Shown: positions 1 to 6,930 of the stretch, piece by piece
Numbering within the stretch: the stretch's first letter is position 1
Layout: each line of letters begins with the position of its first letter
Origin: Bacillota bacterium
Lineage (GTDB): Bacteria; Bacillota; Clostridia; Christensenellales; CAG-138
Length of the DNA stretch: 7,712 nucleotides
Direction of reading: 5' to 3'
NCBI GenBank assembly: GCA_023399275.1
Contig: JAEWQH010000032.1
Span: 1 to 7,712, forward strand
Notes under the pieces: model-generated
What the model was told of the DNA's origin: nothing
Databases searched by the model: none
What the model saw: only the letters and a program-made list of their open reading frames with translations
Made by a program: the position numbers and the translations under genes

Positions 1-1041
1 AGATAGTCCTATACTATATATAAAAACTCGATTCGCTCTAGTTGACTTAAGGCAATTTAAAATAAAAAATATTACAAAAGTTATAGCTCCTAAAAAGCCA
101 CTATTGCATAAAATATCTATATAAACATTATGTGAATCGGTTCCTGTCAAGCTTCGAGAAATAGTATTCGCAGCATTCATTCCGCCTCCAATAATTGGAT
201 TTTCATAGAAGACTCTTAAAGCGACTCTCCATAAATCTAAACGGGAGTCTTGGGATGATTGTAATATCCTTTCAAGGGCGCTCCGTGGTAAATACTTTAT
301 GAAAAAAACTATTCCAAGAGTAATAGCACCTGAAATAAAAATTATAATGGCTATTTTTTTACTTATCTTCATATTGGACGGTAGAAAAGCATAAATAATT
401 AAAAACAAAAGAGTCGTTAGCATGGCCCCTCTAGAGCCGGTGATAATCATAGAAAGAATACCTAGTAATAGTCCCGGCATAAAATACTTTCTTTTTCTCC
501 CTGTTGAGTTACTCCATTTAAGAAACAATAGGGCAAATGAGGGAACAATAAATGCCATCGTATAATTAGGGTCTTTATAGACACCCATAAAAGAAAATGA
601 AGCTCGCGCAAACCATGCATTATAATAATTACGATTAACCCAGTTAAGTAAAATATTAGCTGAACCATAAAGTCCAACCAGAATATATATATTAACAAAA
701 GCTCTTATTTCTTTAACTGAATAGTCTTTAGATGTAGCGGCGAAATAAACTAAGCAAAATACAAAAAAAGTAATCAAGTCTCTTTGCAGCGGTACAATAT
801 TGGATATAAGGGTTGAGAATAAGAATATCCCCCAAAATACAATGAGCAATAATTTATGCGGATGTAACATAAGTTTTCCTTTTAGAATCGCTCCAAATAA
901 TATTACTGAGCAAGGAATAACCACCCAGGAAAGAGAAGCTCCATAAACTGATGTGTTTAACAAAGTAAACATGATCAAAAATATGATACCAACGGAGAGA
1001 AGTGATAAACGTCGCCGTGTTTCTTTTGTACTGTTATACAT
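1..1041 (-). CDS. O-antigen polymerase/ligase family membrane protein (Wzy_C-type), 3' end cut by the window
   Basis: I translated this frame directly: 347 codons are open from the ATG at 1041 to base 1 with no stop, so the C-terminus lies outside the window. The codon immediately before the ATG is TAA, which fixes the start; GAGG lies 11 bases upstream. About ten hydrophobic helices are visible (roughly 12-29, 35-52, 64-80, 88-103, 113-132, 160-176, 186-202, 206-220, 228-247, 313-330). Family marks are ITGSRGAML (200-208), the large periplasmic loop with SRLDLWRVALRVF (266-278) and NPIIGGGMNAAN (281-292), then DSHNVYIDILCNSGFLG (302-318); the loop arginine and the SHN-Y motif are typical of Wzy/WaaL-type (PF04932) proteins. 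Placed last after the glycosyltransferases, it most likely polymerises the lipid-linked repeat unit outside the membrane; a ligase role is the alternative. GC here is low (about 33% in a 180-base sample). Confidence 0.9.
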   Translation of the reverse strand, partial: MYNSTKETRRRLSLLSVGIIFLIMFTLLNTSVYGASLSWVVIPCSVILFGAILKGKLMLHPHKLLLIVFWGIFLFSTLISNIVPLQRDLITFFVFCLVYFAATSKDYSVKEIRAFVNIYILVGLYGSANILLNWVNRNYYNAWFARASFSFMGVYKDPNYTMAFIVPSFALLFLKWSNSTGRKRKYFMPGLLLGILSMIITGSRGAMLTTLLFLIIYAFLPSNMKISKKIAIIIFISGAITLGIVFFIKYLPRSALERILQSSQDSRLDLWRVALRVFYENPIIGGGMNAANTISRSLTGTDSHNVYIDILCNSGFLGAITFVIFFILNCLKSTRANRVFIYSIGLS

Positions 1042-1057
1042 TTATATATGAACCTCT

Positions 1058-1070
1058 CTGAATCATTCAG
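1058..1070. repeat. Small hairpin-forming inverted repeat before the polymerase gene
   Basis: CTGAA and TTCAG form a 5-bp stem with a 3-base loop, beginning two bases upstream of the GAGG ribosome site (1053-1056) for the polymerase. It could slightly tune translation of this membrane protein, but a stem this short is often chance. Confidence 0.25.
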
Positions 1071-1123
1071 TGTTAACTCGACTGATTTATAGCGCTTTTT
1101 CTATTAAAACCAATTAATGATAC

Positions 1124-2059
1124 CTATGCAAGAAAGCGTTTTGCAAAATAATTAATATGCCAATATAACCATGGGCTCATACAAAACAACCGAGTTTTCC
1201 ATAAAGTCTTTCTAATCTTTGCGTTACGCTTACAAAATTCTTTGCATATAAAATTATTACCATAACGAAATAAGGCTCCTAGCTGAAACATATTTAAATA
1301 TTTATCAACTAATGAATTAAGTAGGTAGATTCTTAGTGTGTTATCGTTAATTTCTTGATATATTATTTCTAACTCATGGCAAGTATCAATCATATCTCTG
1401 CTATTCTTACGTTTATCCTTCCTTGTTGTGATTGAATCTTCGCGGATTATATAGTGATAAAAGTCAATTTTTGTACAGACAACAGTATTTGCTTTTAGAA
1501 AAGCTCTAGGTGTAAACTGCTCATCTTCATGAAGAATTCCAAATTTAAATTGAAGATCATTATTTAATAAGAATTCTCGTTTGTATATATTTAGCCAAGC
1601 TGCCATCGGCGCTCTTTTTTGGATAAATGACTTTTTTAGATATTCGGATCCTGACATTATTTCTTCATATGCATCAATATGCTGTATGCTGCTGAAACCG
1701 CCCTCAATAATTGCATCGCCAATTAAAATATCATATCCCTTATTGGCAAAGGGAGCAAACCGTTCACATGTATTTAATTCTATATAATCATCAGCATCAA
1801 CAAATATTATATATTTACCTTTTGCTGCTTCCAACCCCTTGTTTCGTGCATCCGATAGTCCCCCGTTATCTTTGTGAATTACTTTAATGCGATTGTCATC
1901 CCTCGCATATCTATCACAGATGTAAGGGCAATTATCAGGACTGCCATCATCAACTAATATAATTTCGATTTCTTGAAATGTTTGCTCTCTTAAAGATATT
2001 ATGCAACGATCAAGATATGGTTCAACTTTATATATGGGCACAATAATAGAAAACATCAT
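1124..2059 (-). CDS. Glycosyltransferase family 2 (WcaA/EpsJ-type, GT-A fold)
   Basis: A 311-aa canonical family 2 transferase that adds one sugar of the repeat unit at the cytoplasmic membrane face. Motifs in order: SIIVPIYKVEPYLDRCI (4-20), LVDDGSPDNC (35-44), the GGLSDARNKGLE block (66-77), FVDADDYI (86-93) with the DXD-type D88/D90, HEDEQFTPR (177-185) with the likely catalytic base pair ED, and YHYIIREDSITT (201-212), a conserved segment after the catalytic domain in this subfamily. The C-terminus (about 240-311) is basic and aromatic without a clear membrane span. Two consecutive ATG codons begin the gene; the first (2059) has GAGG 13 bases upstream, slightly far, so initiation may be modest. 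Length is normal and there is no frameshift. It ends 82 bp before the polymerase gene. The sugar donor is unknown. Confidence 0.92.
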   Translation of the reverse strand: MMFSIIVPIYKVEPYLDRCIISLREQTFQEIEIILVDDGSPDNCPYICDRYARDDNRIKVIHKDNGGLSDARNKGLEAAKGKYIIFVDADDYIELNTCERFAPFANKGYDILIGDAIIEGGFSSIQHIDAYEEIMSGSEYLKKSFIQKRAPMAAWLNIYKREFLLNNDLQFKFGILHEDEQFTPRAFLKANTVVCTKIDFYHYIIREDSITTRKDKRKNSRDMIDTCHELEIIYQEINDNTLRIYLLNSLVDKYLNMFQLGALFRYGNNFICKEFCKRNAKIRKTLWKTRLFCMSPWLYWHINYFAKRFLA

Positions 2060-2091
2060 ACAACTTTTTTAACCTCATAATCATTAATGGG

Positions 2092-2880
2092 TTAGATAAT
2101 ATCTTTATTGGCGTCATCTATACCCCTCAGCATTTTCATATAAGCTTTTACCCAACCATAATCAGAATAAAGCTTTCTGTGTTTTAAGCAATGGTATAAA
2201 GCAATTGCTTTAGCCAAATGATTACTAATATGGTGAAATAATACTCCCTTATCATAAAAAAACTTATCGTTAAATTGCTGAAACCAAGTTGACACACCGT
2301 GATTAACAAAGCCAATTGTCTCCGTGCAGGTATAAACTATTAAGTCTTTTTTTACACAATCTTGGAGGAAAATTGTGTCTTCTCCACAGCTAAATTTAGC
2401 CCCACCGCCAAAGTCTAAATGAAAATAAATATTAGCCCTTCGTATCGCATTTCTCCGTATACTTATAGAAAACGTACCAAATGAAGTTAGCCCTTTCCTT
2501 CCGACACGTTTTGTTTCTTTTACTATGTTTTTTGTTTTCCCATTTCTGGTAACCAATAAATTGAAGATAACTACATCAGCCTCAGGATGCTGTTCGTAAA
2601 ATCCTTCAATAAGAGAAGAATAATTATCGACATAAACTACATCATCGTCAGCAAAAATACATATATCAGCTTCGGCTCTCATTAGAGAATTATTACGGTT
2701 TAATCCTACACCACGTTCATTAAAATTTAAATATTTAATTCTATATCCTCGCCAAACAAATTCTTCAATAGAATTTTTTCCACACTGGTTGCTAATTATT
2801 GCATCAGACTGGACATTCATTTTTTCTAATAATGAATGGTCTTCTTGGTGCATAGTCGCAACCAGTACTTGTATGCTCAT
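2092..2880 (-). CDS. Glycosyltransferase family 2 (GT-A fold), divergent capsule-locus subfamily
   Basis: A 262-aa GT-A type transferase. It opens with IQVLVATMHQED instead of the common SIIVPxYN, then LLEKMNVQSDAIISNQC (17-33), an N-terminus I recognise from capsule and exopolysaccharide loci of Firmicutes without a known acceptor. RGVGLNRNNSL (56-66) corresponds to the GxxxARNxG motif. ADDD (77-80) is the metal- and nucleotide-binding DXD motif. CGEDTIF (165-171) supplies the ED catalytic-base motif. The C-terminal third is rich in aromatic and basic residues (FYDKGVLFHHISNHLAKAIA), suggesting an amphipathic membrane contact rather than transmembrane helices. A GGAG site lies eight bases before the ATG. 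It follows a 143-bp gap, the largest between genes in the cluster, and precedes the next GT2 by 32 bp. Donor and linkage cannot be predicted. Confidence 0.88.
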   Translation of the reverse strand: MSIQVLVATMHQEDHSLLEKMNVQSDAIISNQCGKNSIEEFVWRGYRIKYLNFNERGVGLNRNNSLMRAEADICIFADDDVVYVDNYSSLIEGFYEQHPEADVVIFNLLVTRNGKTKNIVKETKRVGRKGLTSFGTFSISIRRNAIRRANIYFHLDFGGGAKFSCGEDTIFLQDCVKKDLIVYTCTETIGFVNHGVSTWFQQFNDKFFYDKGVLFHHISNHLAKAIALYHCLKHRKLYSDYGWVKAYMKMLRGIDDANKDII

Positions 2881-2980
2881 ATTATAATCTCCAAACTAAG
2901 TATATATTTTATATCATTACTACCCAGACTTGTTTCTTAAGTTCTCCCATTATTGCTTATTCAAATGTATACAAAAGCTT

Positions 2981-2997
2981 TTAGGTGACCACCTTAA
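2981..2997. repeat. Short palindrome in the 143-bp gap between the GT4 and GT2 genes
   Basis: AGGTG (2983-2987) and CACCT (2990-2994) form perfect arms around two bases, flanked by TTA and TAA. The two-base centre is too tight for a good RNA hairpin and no T-run follows on the minus strand, so it is not a terminator. It could be a protein site or nothing. The rest of the gap (2881-3023) is AT-rich and I see no clear internal promoter or remnant gene in it. Confidence 0.35.
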
Positions 2998-3023
2998 TTC
3001 TCAAATATAGATCTAGCTAATGG

Positions 3024-4253
3024 TCATCCTTGAAACTGAACAGTGTCAATAGTTTTAATAATCTCTTTATAACTGTTAGCTCTGTCGAATCTTTCTGCCG
3101 CAAGTTTTCTGGCGTTATTTCCACACAACAGCCTAAGTTCTTGATTATCATACAATTTCATAAACTTCTCTATGAAATCCTCCTCATTTTCCGCCTCATA
3201 ATTTAACCCAGTATTAAAATTTTCTATCAACCATTGCATCTCTTTATTACAACAGCTATTAAGCATAGGAATTCCACTTGCAAAATAATCTGCTACTTTA
3301 TTAATGATGCTTTGCGATGCATTCTTTTTAATACAATTTAAAGCTATATCGCTTTTGGATAAAAACGCCGCCATCTTTTCATAATCTAAAAAACCCATAA
3401 AATCTATATTATTAATACTTCTTTCATGAACAAGCCTCTTTAGTGCATCCTCTTCAGGGCCTTGTCCGAGTATTTTTAATCTTACATTAATATTTTTGGC
3501 TTTTTTCAATTTATCAATTGCTAGAATCGGCGTTTTTAAATCGTAACTGGTACCAATTGTTCCTACGTAGGTCACCCAAAACTCGCTATCTGACTTTTGG
3601 ATGTTCGCTGCATAATTATCAATGCCTTCATTAAATCTATCCATCGTAGCTCCAATATAAACAACTTTTGGATTCTTTACCTTTTTATTTACCTGAAGTC
3701 CTCGTTCTAAATACTCTTCTGACACAGCGATAAGTTCGTCGGCACAGCAATAAGCTTTATTTGCCATTATTTTCATTGGTAAAGTCATTATATTATATAG
3801 TAATTCGTTTTTAAATACAATTCTCATTGCTTCCGGATGCAAGTCCCTAACATCGATGATCATAGGAATTCTTTTCGCCGTGCATATTTTTGAAACTTTA
3901 AGAATTGTATTTATGTCTGGCATATTTAAATAAACCACGTCATATGCGCTAATATGTTTTTGAATCCAGTTCGCAACTGTATAAGAAAATATGATATCAC
4001 TAGTATATCTTAAAACTGAAATATTACGTTTATATGTAATTTTAGGCAATATAATCACATTTTTATAATTGGGATATTTAAGATAGAAATCCTTTACATC
4101 CCTTTTCTTTTTTGCATAATGATTAAAATCGCCAGTGATCAAAGTGACATCGTAGCCTTGTCCTTTCATCATATCAAACAGGCATAACGTTCTCTTATAT
4201 CCCCCTTCACCGGGCAAATATAGCGAACCATTAATCAACAAAACTCTTTTCAT
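3024..4253 (-). CDS. Glycosyltransferase family 4 (GT-B fold, WbuB-like)
   Basis: A 409-aa cytoplasmic, membrane-associated enzyme adding a sugar from a nucleotide donor to the lipid-linked repeat unit. The N-terminal Rossmann domain shows MKRVLLINGS, the GEGGYKRT acceptor-side loop (15-22), GYDVTLITGD (33-42) and DVRDLHPEA (134-142), a signature shared with WbuB-type fucosamine transferases. The C-terminal donor domain shows TYVGTIGTSYDL (228-239), LKILGQGPEE (259-268) and KVADYFASGIPML (319-331). The usual GT4 E-x7-E motif is not evident in the classical form; the segment around NKVADYFASGIPM occupies its place. Length is normal and no frameshift is seen. AAGGAG lies 11 bases before the ATG. 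The gap to the upstream GNAT gene is 62 bp. The exact donor cannot be told from sequence; an acetamido-dideoxyhexose would fit both the WbuB likeness and the sugar-amination genes. Confidence 0.9.
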   Translation of the reverse strand: MKRVLLINGSLYLPGEGGYKRTLCLFDMMKGQGYDVTLITGDFNHYAKKKRDVKDFYLKYPNYKNVIILPKITYKRNISVLRYTSDIIFSYTVANWIQKHISAYDVVYLNMPDINTILKVSKICTAKRIPMIIDVRDLHPEAMRIVFKNELLYNIMTLPMKIMANKAYCCADELIAVSEEYLERGLQVNKKVKNPKVVYIGATMDRFNEGIDNYAANIQKSDSEFWVTYVGTIGTSYDLKTPILAIDKLKKAKNINVRLKILGQGPEEDALKRLVHERSINNIDFMGFLDYEKMAAFLSKSDIALNCIKKNASQSIINKVADYFASGIPMLNSCCNKEMQWLIENFNTGLNYEAENEEDFIEKFMKLYDNQELRLLCGNNARKLAAERFDRANSYKEIIKTIDTVQFQG

Positions 4254-4315
4254 TACCTTACTGGCTCCTTTTTAATATTATCATTTCTAAGAGTCTCGTA
4301 CAAATCACCCATTAT

Positions 4316-5095
4316 TCATAGCGGCATTTGGAAAACATATTTGCTATCATAGACGGTAAACCCAAGTTTTATCCAAGTCTTTTGAACTGCAAGATTATTA
4401 ATTTGAGTACCTGTAAACACTTTTTCGATATTGGGCTGACTCATGAGCCAACGGACTCCTTCATGAATCATCTCTGTATATATACCTAGGCCACGGTAAC
4501 TATCAGATACCGCGGCTAAATTTAAATGAGCACATGATTCTTGATGGTTAATTTTTAGAGTTGTAAAGCCAACTGTTTCCTTATTATATCTAGCTACAAT
4601 AACACGATCAGCAAAACCGTTATAAGCATTTTCCACCCACTGTGCATAGTACTCATCACATAATTCATTTGGCAGCGATGTATCTGAATGAAATCTGTCA
4701 ATCTTAAATGATTTTCGTGCTATTCTTTTTAGTGCAGAGAGATCTTCTTGGAGACAATCTTCAATAATACAGTTGGATTTTATGTTTGGGAGCCTATTTT
4801 TTGAATAACAAAAAGCATAGGTCACTAAAGTATCAGCTAAGTAAAATCCACATTTCTCTAATGCATTTACAATATGTCGGTCTTGAGTATTAACCTTGCA
4901 GGTCAAATGGTCAAAGCCGGACGATCTTGCATCAAGAACTGTATCGCACAAATCTCTATAATAAAGTTGAGGATTAGAATAATAATCCTTAGAGTCTACT
5001 ATTTCAAGATTTCCCATAATGCGTTTAAAAACTTGTGTATTAAAAATGTCCTCATTAATATTTATAAACCTATTTTTTAATACCGTGTTACTCAT
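4316..5095 (-). CDS. GNAT-family sugar-amine N-acetyltransferase (WecD-like)
   Basis: A 259-aa protein from the preferred ATG. The C-terminal half resembles WecD, which acetylates the 4-amine of dTDP-4-amino-4,6-dideoxygalactose: RFHSD at 134-138, QWVENAYNGF at 152-161, the beta strand VGFTTLKI, the acetyl-CoA loop SYRGLGIYTEMI (200-211) and TGTQINNLAVQKTWIKLGF at 229-247. The N-terminal half is weakly conserved, as in WecD. Trp241 sits where I recall E. coli WecD having its proposed catalytic Tyr; from memory, Trp is common in wider WecD-like proteins. A longer reading from an ATG at 5122 is possible, but an AAGGAG site lies exactly ten bases before 5095 and only one base before the intermediate ATG at 5104, so 5095 is chosen. 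It overlaps the end of pglC by ATGAGTAA. It is the second acetyltransferase in the operon, so it may be the enzyme acting on the aminotransferase product, or it may acylate a different amino sugar. Confidence 0.82.
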   Translation of the reverse strand: MSNTVLKNRFININEDIFNTQVFKRIMGNLEIVDSKDYYSNPQLYYRDLCDTVLDARSSGFDHLTCKVNTQDRHIVNALEKCGFYLADTLVTYAFCYSKNRLPNIKSNCIIEDCLQEDLSALKRIARKSFKIDRFHSDTSLPNELCDEYYAQWVENAYNGFADRVIVARYNKETVGFTTLKINHQESCAHLNLAAVSDSYRGLGIYTEMIHEGVRWLMSQPNIEKVFTGTQINNLAVQKTWIKLGFTVYDSKYVFQMPL

Positions 5096-5705
5096 TCGAC
5101 ACATACTCCTTCGTATCTGCATCCCTATATACTTTTTTTTGCAATAATACTATAACAGCGGTTTTAAAAATAATACGAATGTCCATTTTAAAAGAAATAT
5201 TACGAGCATAGTAAGCATCGTTTTCGAATCGATCTTCTAAACGGATATTATTTCTAAAATATGCCTGACAATATCCTGTTATGCCCGGTCGTACCGACAT
5301 CCTAATATGTTGATTTTCTCCATATAAATCTACAATGTCTGGCAGATCCGGCCTAGGTCCCACAACACTCATTTCACCCTTTAGTACATTAATTATCTGG
5401 GGGGCTTCATCCAGCGAAGTTTTTCTCAAAAAACGTCCGATAGGCGTCACCCTAGGATCATCAGATGCATTATAAGTCGAACCATCTTCCAACCTGATGT
5501 CCGGCGAATTTAGATACATGCTCCTAAGCTTATACATCTTAAATATTGCACCGTTACGTCCCAACCGAGGTGCATTATAAAAAATAGAGCCTTTATCCGT
5601 CAAGTATATTATCGGAGCAAAGAGTATAAGCACTATAATGAGTATAGGCAATCCCAATAGAGAAAGAAAAATATCCAAAAAGCGTTTTAAATATTTCTTA
5701 TACAA
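5088..5705 (-). CDS. Monotopic phosphoglycosyltransferase, bacterial sugar transferase family (PglC-like)
   Basis: Catalyses the first membrane step: moves a sugar 1-phosphate from a UDP-sugar to undecaprenyl phosphate, fixing the first sugar of the repeat unit. At 205 aa it is the small, PglC-sized form without the extra N-terminal membrane domain of WbaP. KRFLD (7-11) leads into one hydrophobic reentrant segment (about 11-35) interrupted by Pro20. Then come LGRNGAIFKMYKLRSM (48-63), DDPRVTPIGRFLRKTS (82-97), the catalytic Asp-Glu pair (D99-E100) in SLDEAPQ, VVGPRP (114-119) and RPGITGYCQ (139-147). All expected key residues are present. The start is TTG at 5705, supported by a GGAG site ten bases upstream and by the family-like N-terminus YKKYLKRFLD. 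It overlaps the aminotransferase by the 8 bases TTGTATAA and the next gene by another 8, implying translational coupling. Likely substrate by context: a UDP-diacetamido-sugar such as diNAcBac; other UDP-HexNAc sugars remain possible. Confidence 0.93.
   Translation of the reverse strand: MYKKYLKRFLDIFLSLLGLPILIIVLILFAPIIYLTDKGSIFYNAPRLGRNGAIFKMYKLRSMYLNSPDIRLEDGSTYNASDDPRVTPIGRFLRKTSLDEAPQIINVLKGEMSVVGPRPDLPDIVDLYGENQHIRMSVRPGITGYCQAYFRNNIRLEDRFENDAYYARNISFKMDIRIIFKTAVIVLLQKKVYRDADTKEYVSNE
5106..5111 (-). promoter_or_regulatory. Ribosome binding site that fixes the GNAT start at 5095
   Basis: AAGGAG on the minus strand lies in the last codons of the pglC-like gene, ten bases before ATG 5095. 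The competing ATG at 5104 is only one base away from it and the ATG at 5122 lies upstream of it, so neither can use this site. Confidence 0.75.
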
Positions 5706-6897
5706 TTTTCAAACACTCCACAAAGCATGTTGTAACATATTCTATTTCCTTATCTGTCAGCAATGTGTGTAATGGTAACGTTATCTCATTATGATACATT
5801 TCATAAGCATTAGGATAATTTATCATTTTAAAGCCCTTATTTATATACGCACTCAACATCGGCAACGGTTTATAATGAACATTGCAGGAAATGCCCTGTT
5901 TTGCCATTTGAATAATAAATTGATTGCGATAATTAGAATCTTTGCCTATAAGACGTACTAAGTACAGATGTCCACTACTTTTGTAATGATCGTCATAATG
6001 CTGTAACACCTGTATCGGCAAATCAGTAAAGCCTCTATTATAGTCACCAATCATTACTTGACGTCTCTCTAAAATCTGAGAATAACGTTTTAACTGGGCA
6101 ATGCCAATGGATGCCATTATATCGGTCATATTGCATTTGTAATATGGTGCAATAACATCATATTCCCAAGACCCTAGTTTAGTCTTCGCCAGAGCATCCT
6201 TAGATTGGCCGTGTAAGGAAAGTAACATGTATTGATTATATAGTGCCTCATTATCAATACCAGGTATGTCCTTCCAAACCACACAACCACCCTCGGCGGT
6301 AGTAAAATTTTTTACAGCATGGAAAGAAAAGGTAGTGAAATCTGCAATTTCACCACACATTTTGCCATGCCAACTTGCTCCTAAAGCATGGGCAGCATCC
6401 GCCACTATAATGATGCGACCAATAGCTTCTTGTATATCGTTAAATGCTTGGAACAAATGTTTCTTATTCTCTACGGCGGCAAAAATACGTTCGTAGTTGC
6501 AAACCACACCGCCTAGTTCAACAGGTATAATACATTTCGTCTTTTCTGTAATTGCCGCTTCCATTTTGTCATAATCCATCTGAAAACTATCAGGTGCACA
6601 GTCAATTATAACAGGAGTCGCACCGACATGGCATATTACACTACAAGAAGCAGTATATGTATAGGCAGGCACGATGACCTCATCTCCCGGCCCAATCCCT
6701 AAAAGATGAAGCGTCAATTCCGCAGCTGCGGTTTGCGAATTTAAACACACCGCTTTACTGGTACGGCAAAATGCTGCCAACTGACGTTCAAGTTCTTTGG
6801 TTTTTGGGCCGGTTGTTATCCATCCTGAACGCAAAGTATCTATAACTTCTGCAATTTCGTCTTCGCCAATATCGGGAGGTGAAAAGTCTATTTTCAT
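5698..6897 (-). CDS. PLP-dependent sugar-nucleotide aminotransferase, DegT/DnrJ/EryC1/StrS family (PglE-like)
   Basis: Transfers an amino group, normally from glutamate, to C4 of a nucleotide-linked 4-keto-6-deoxysugar in the cytoplasm. Numbered from the chosen start (399 aa), it opens with MKIDFSPPDIGEDE, followed by SGWITTGPKTKELE at 24-37, typical of the family. The GDEVIVPAYTYTA block (71-83), the DAAHALG block (167-173) with the Asp that binds the pyridine nitrogen, and the SFHAVKNFTTAEGG block (191-204) with Lys196 as the PLP Schiff-base lysine are all present, so it looks catalytically intact. NMTDIMASIGIAQLKR is the usual family motif. An in-frame ATG at 6918 would add MLWRAFI, but a GGAGGG site eight bases before 6897 decides for the shorter form. 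It lies 33 bp after the fusion gene and overlaps the next gene by 8 bp. The neighbouring PglD-like domain and PglC suggest a bacillosamine-type 4-amino sugar; a fucosamine-type sugar (WecE-like) is the alternative. Confidence 0.92.
   Translation of the reverse strand: MKIDFSPPDIGEDEIAEVIDTLRSGWITTGPKTKELERQLAAFCRTSKAVCLNSQTAAAELTLHLLGIGPGDEVIVPAYTYTASCSVICHVGATPVIIDCAPDSFQMDYDKMEAAITEKTKCIIPVELGGVVCNYERIFAAVENKKHLFQAFNDIQEAIGRIIIVADAAHALGASWHGKMCGEIADFTTFSFHAVKNFTTAEGGCVVWKDIPGIDNEALYNQYMLLSLHGQSKDALAKTKLGSWEYDVIAPYYKCNMTDIMASIGIAQLKRYSQILERRQVMIGDYNRGFTDLPIQVLQHYDDHYKSSGHLYLVRLIGKDSNYRNQFIIQMAKQGISCNVHYKPLPMLSAYINKGFKMINYPNAYEMYHNEITLPLHTLLTDKEIEYVTTCFVECLKIV
5716..5719 (-). promoter_or_regulatory. 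Ribosome binding site for the TTG-started pglC-like gene
   Basis: TGGAG on the minus strand, with GGAG ending ten bases before TTG at 5705, lies within the end of the aminotransferase gene. No ATG or GTG is available at the family-expected N-terminus, so this site supports TTG initiation, probably aided by coupling through the 8-bp overlap. Confidence 0.65.
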
Positions 6898-6905
6898 AAT
6901 AAATG

Positions 6906-6911
6906 CCCTCC
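6906..6911 (-). promoter_or_regulatory. Ribosome binding site that fixes the aminotransferase start at 6897
   Basis: GGAGGG on the minus strand ends eight bases before the ATG at 6897. It lies inside the coding part of the longer possible reading from 6918, which itself has no good ribosome site. The shorter protein also begins exactly where family members usually begin. Confidence 0.8.
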
Positions 6912-6930
6912 ATAGCATAATTAAAGTCGT

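Noticed and set aside
462..698. Minus-strand hydrophobic frame of 78 codons
   Set aside because: It lies in another frame inside the polymerase gene, which has a continuous 347-codon reading with clear Wzy motifs; its hydrophobicity is inherited from the T-rich membrane-protein code.
2881..2960. Internal promoter before the 262-aa GT2 gene
   Set aside because: There are TATAAA-like stretches in the AT-rich gap, but no acceptable -35 at 16-18 bp from them.
2983..2994. Rho-independent terminator between the GT4 and GT2 genes
   Set aside because: The stem is only five pairs with a two-base loop and there is no following U-run on the minus strand.
6266..6496. Open plus-strand frame of 76 codons inside the aminotransferase gene
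   Set aside because: It is antisense to a well-supported enzyme gene, shows no recognisable domain, and is best explained as a shadow frame. The plus-strand frames at 1581-1787, 4874-5080 and 6934-7182 are rejected for the same reason.
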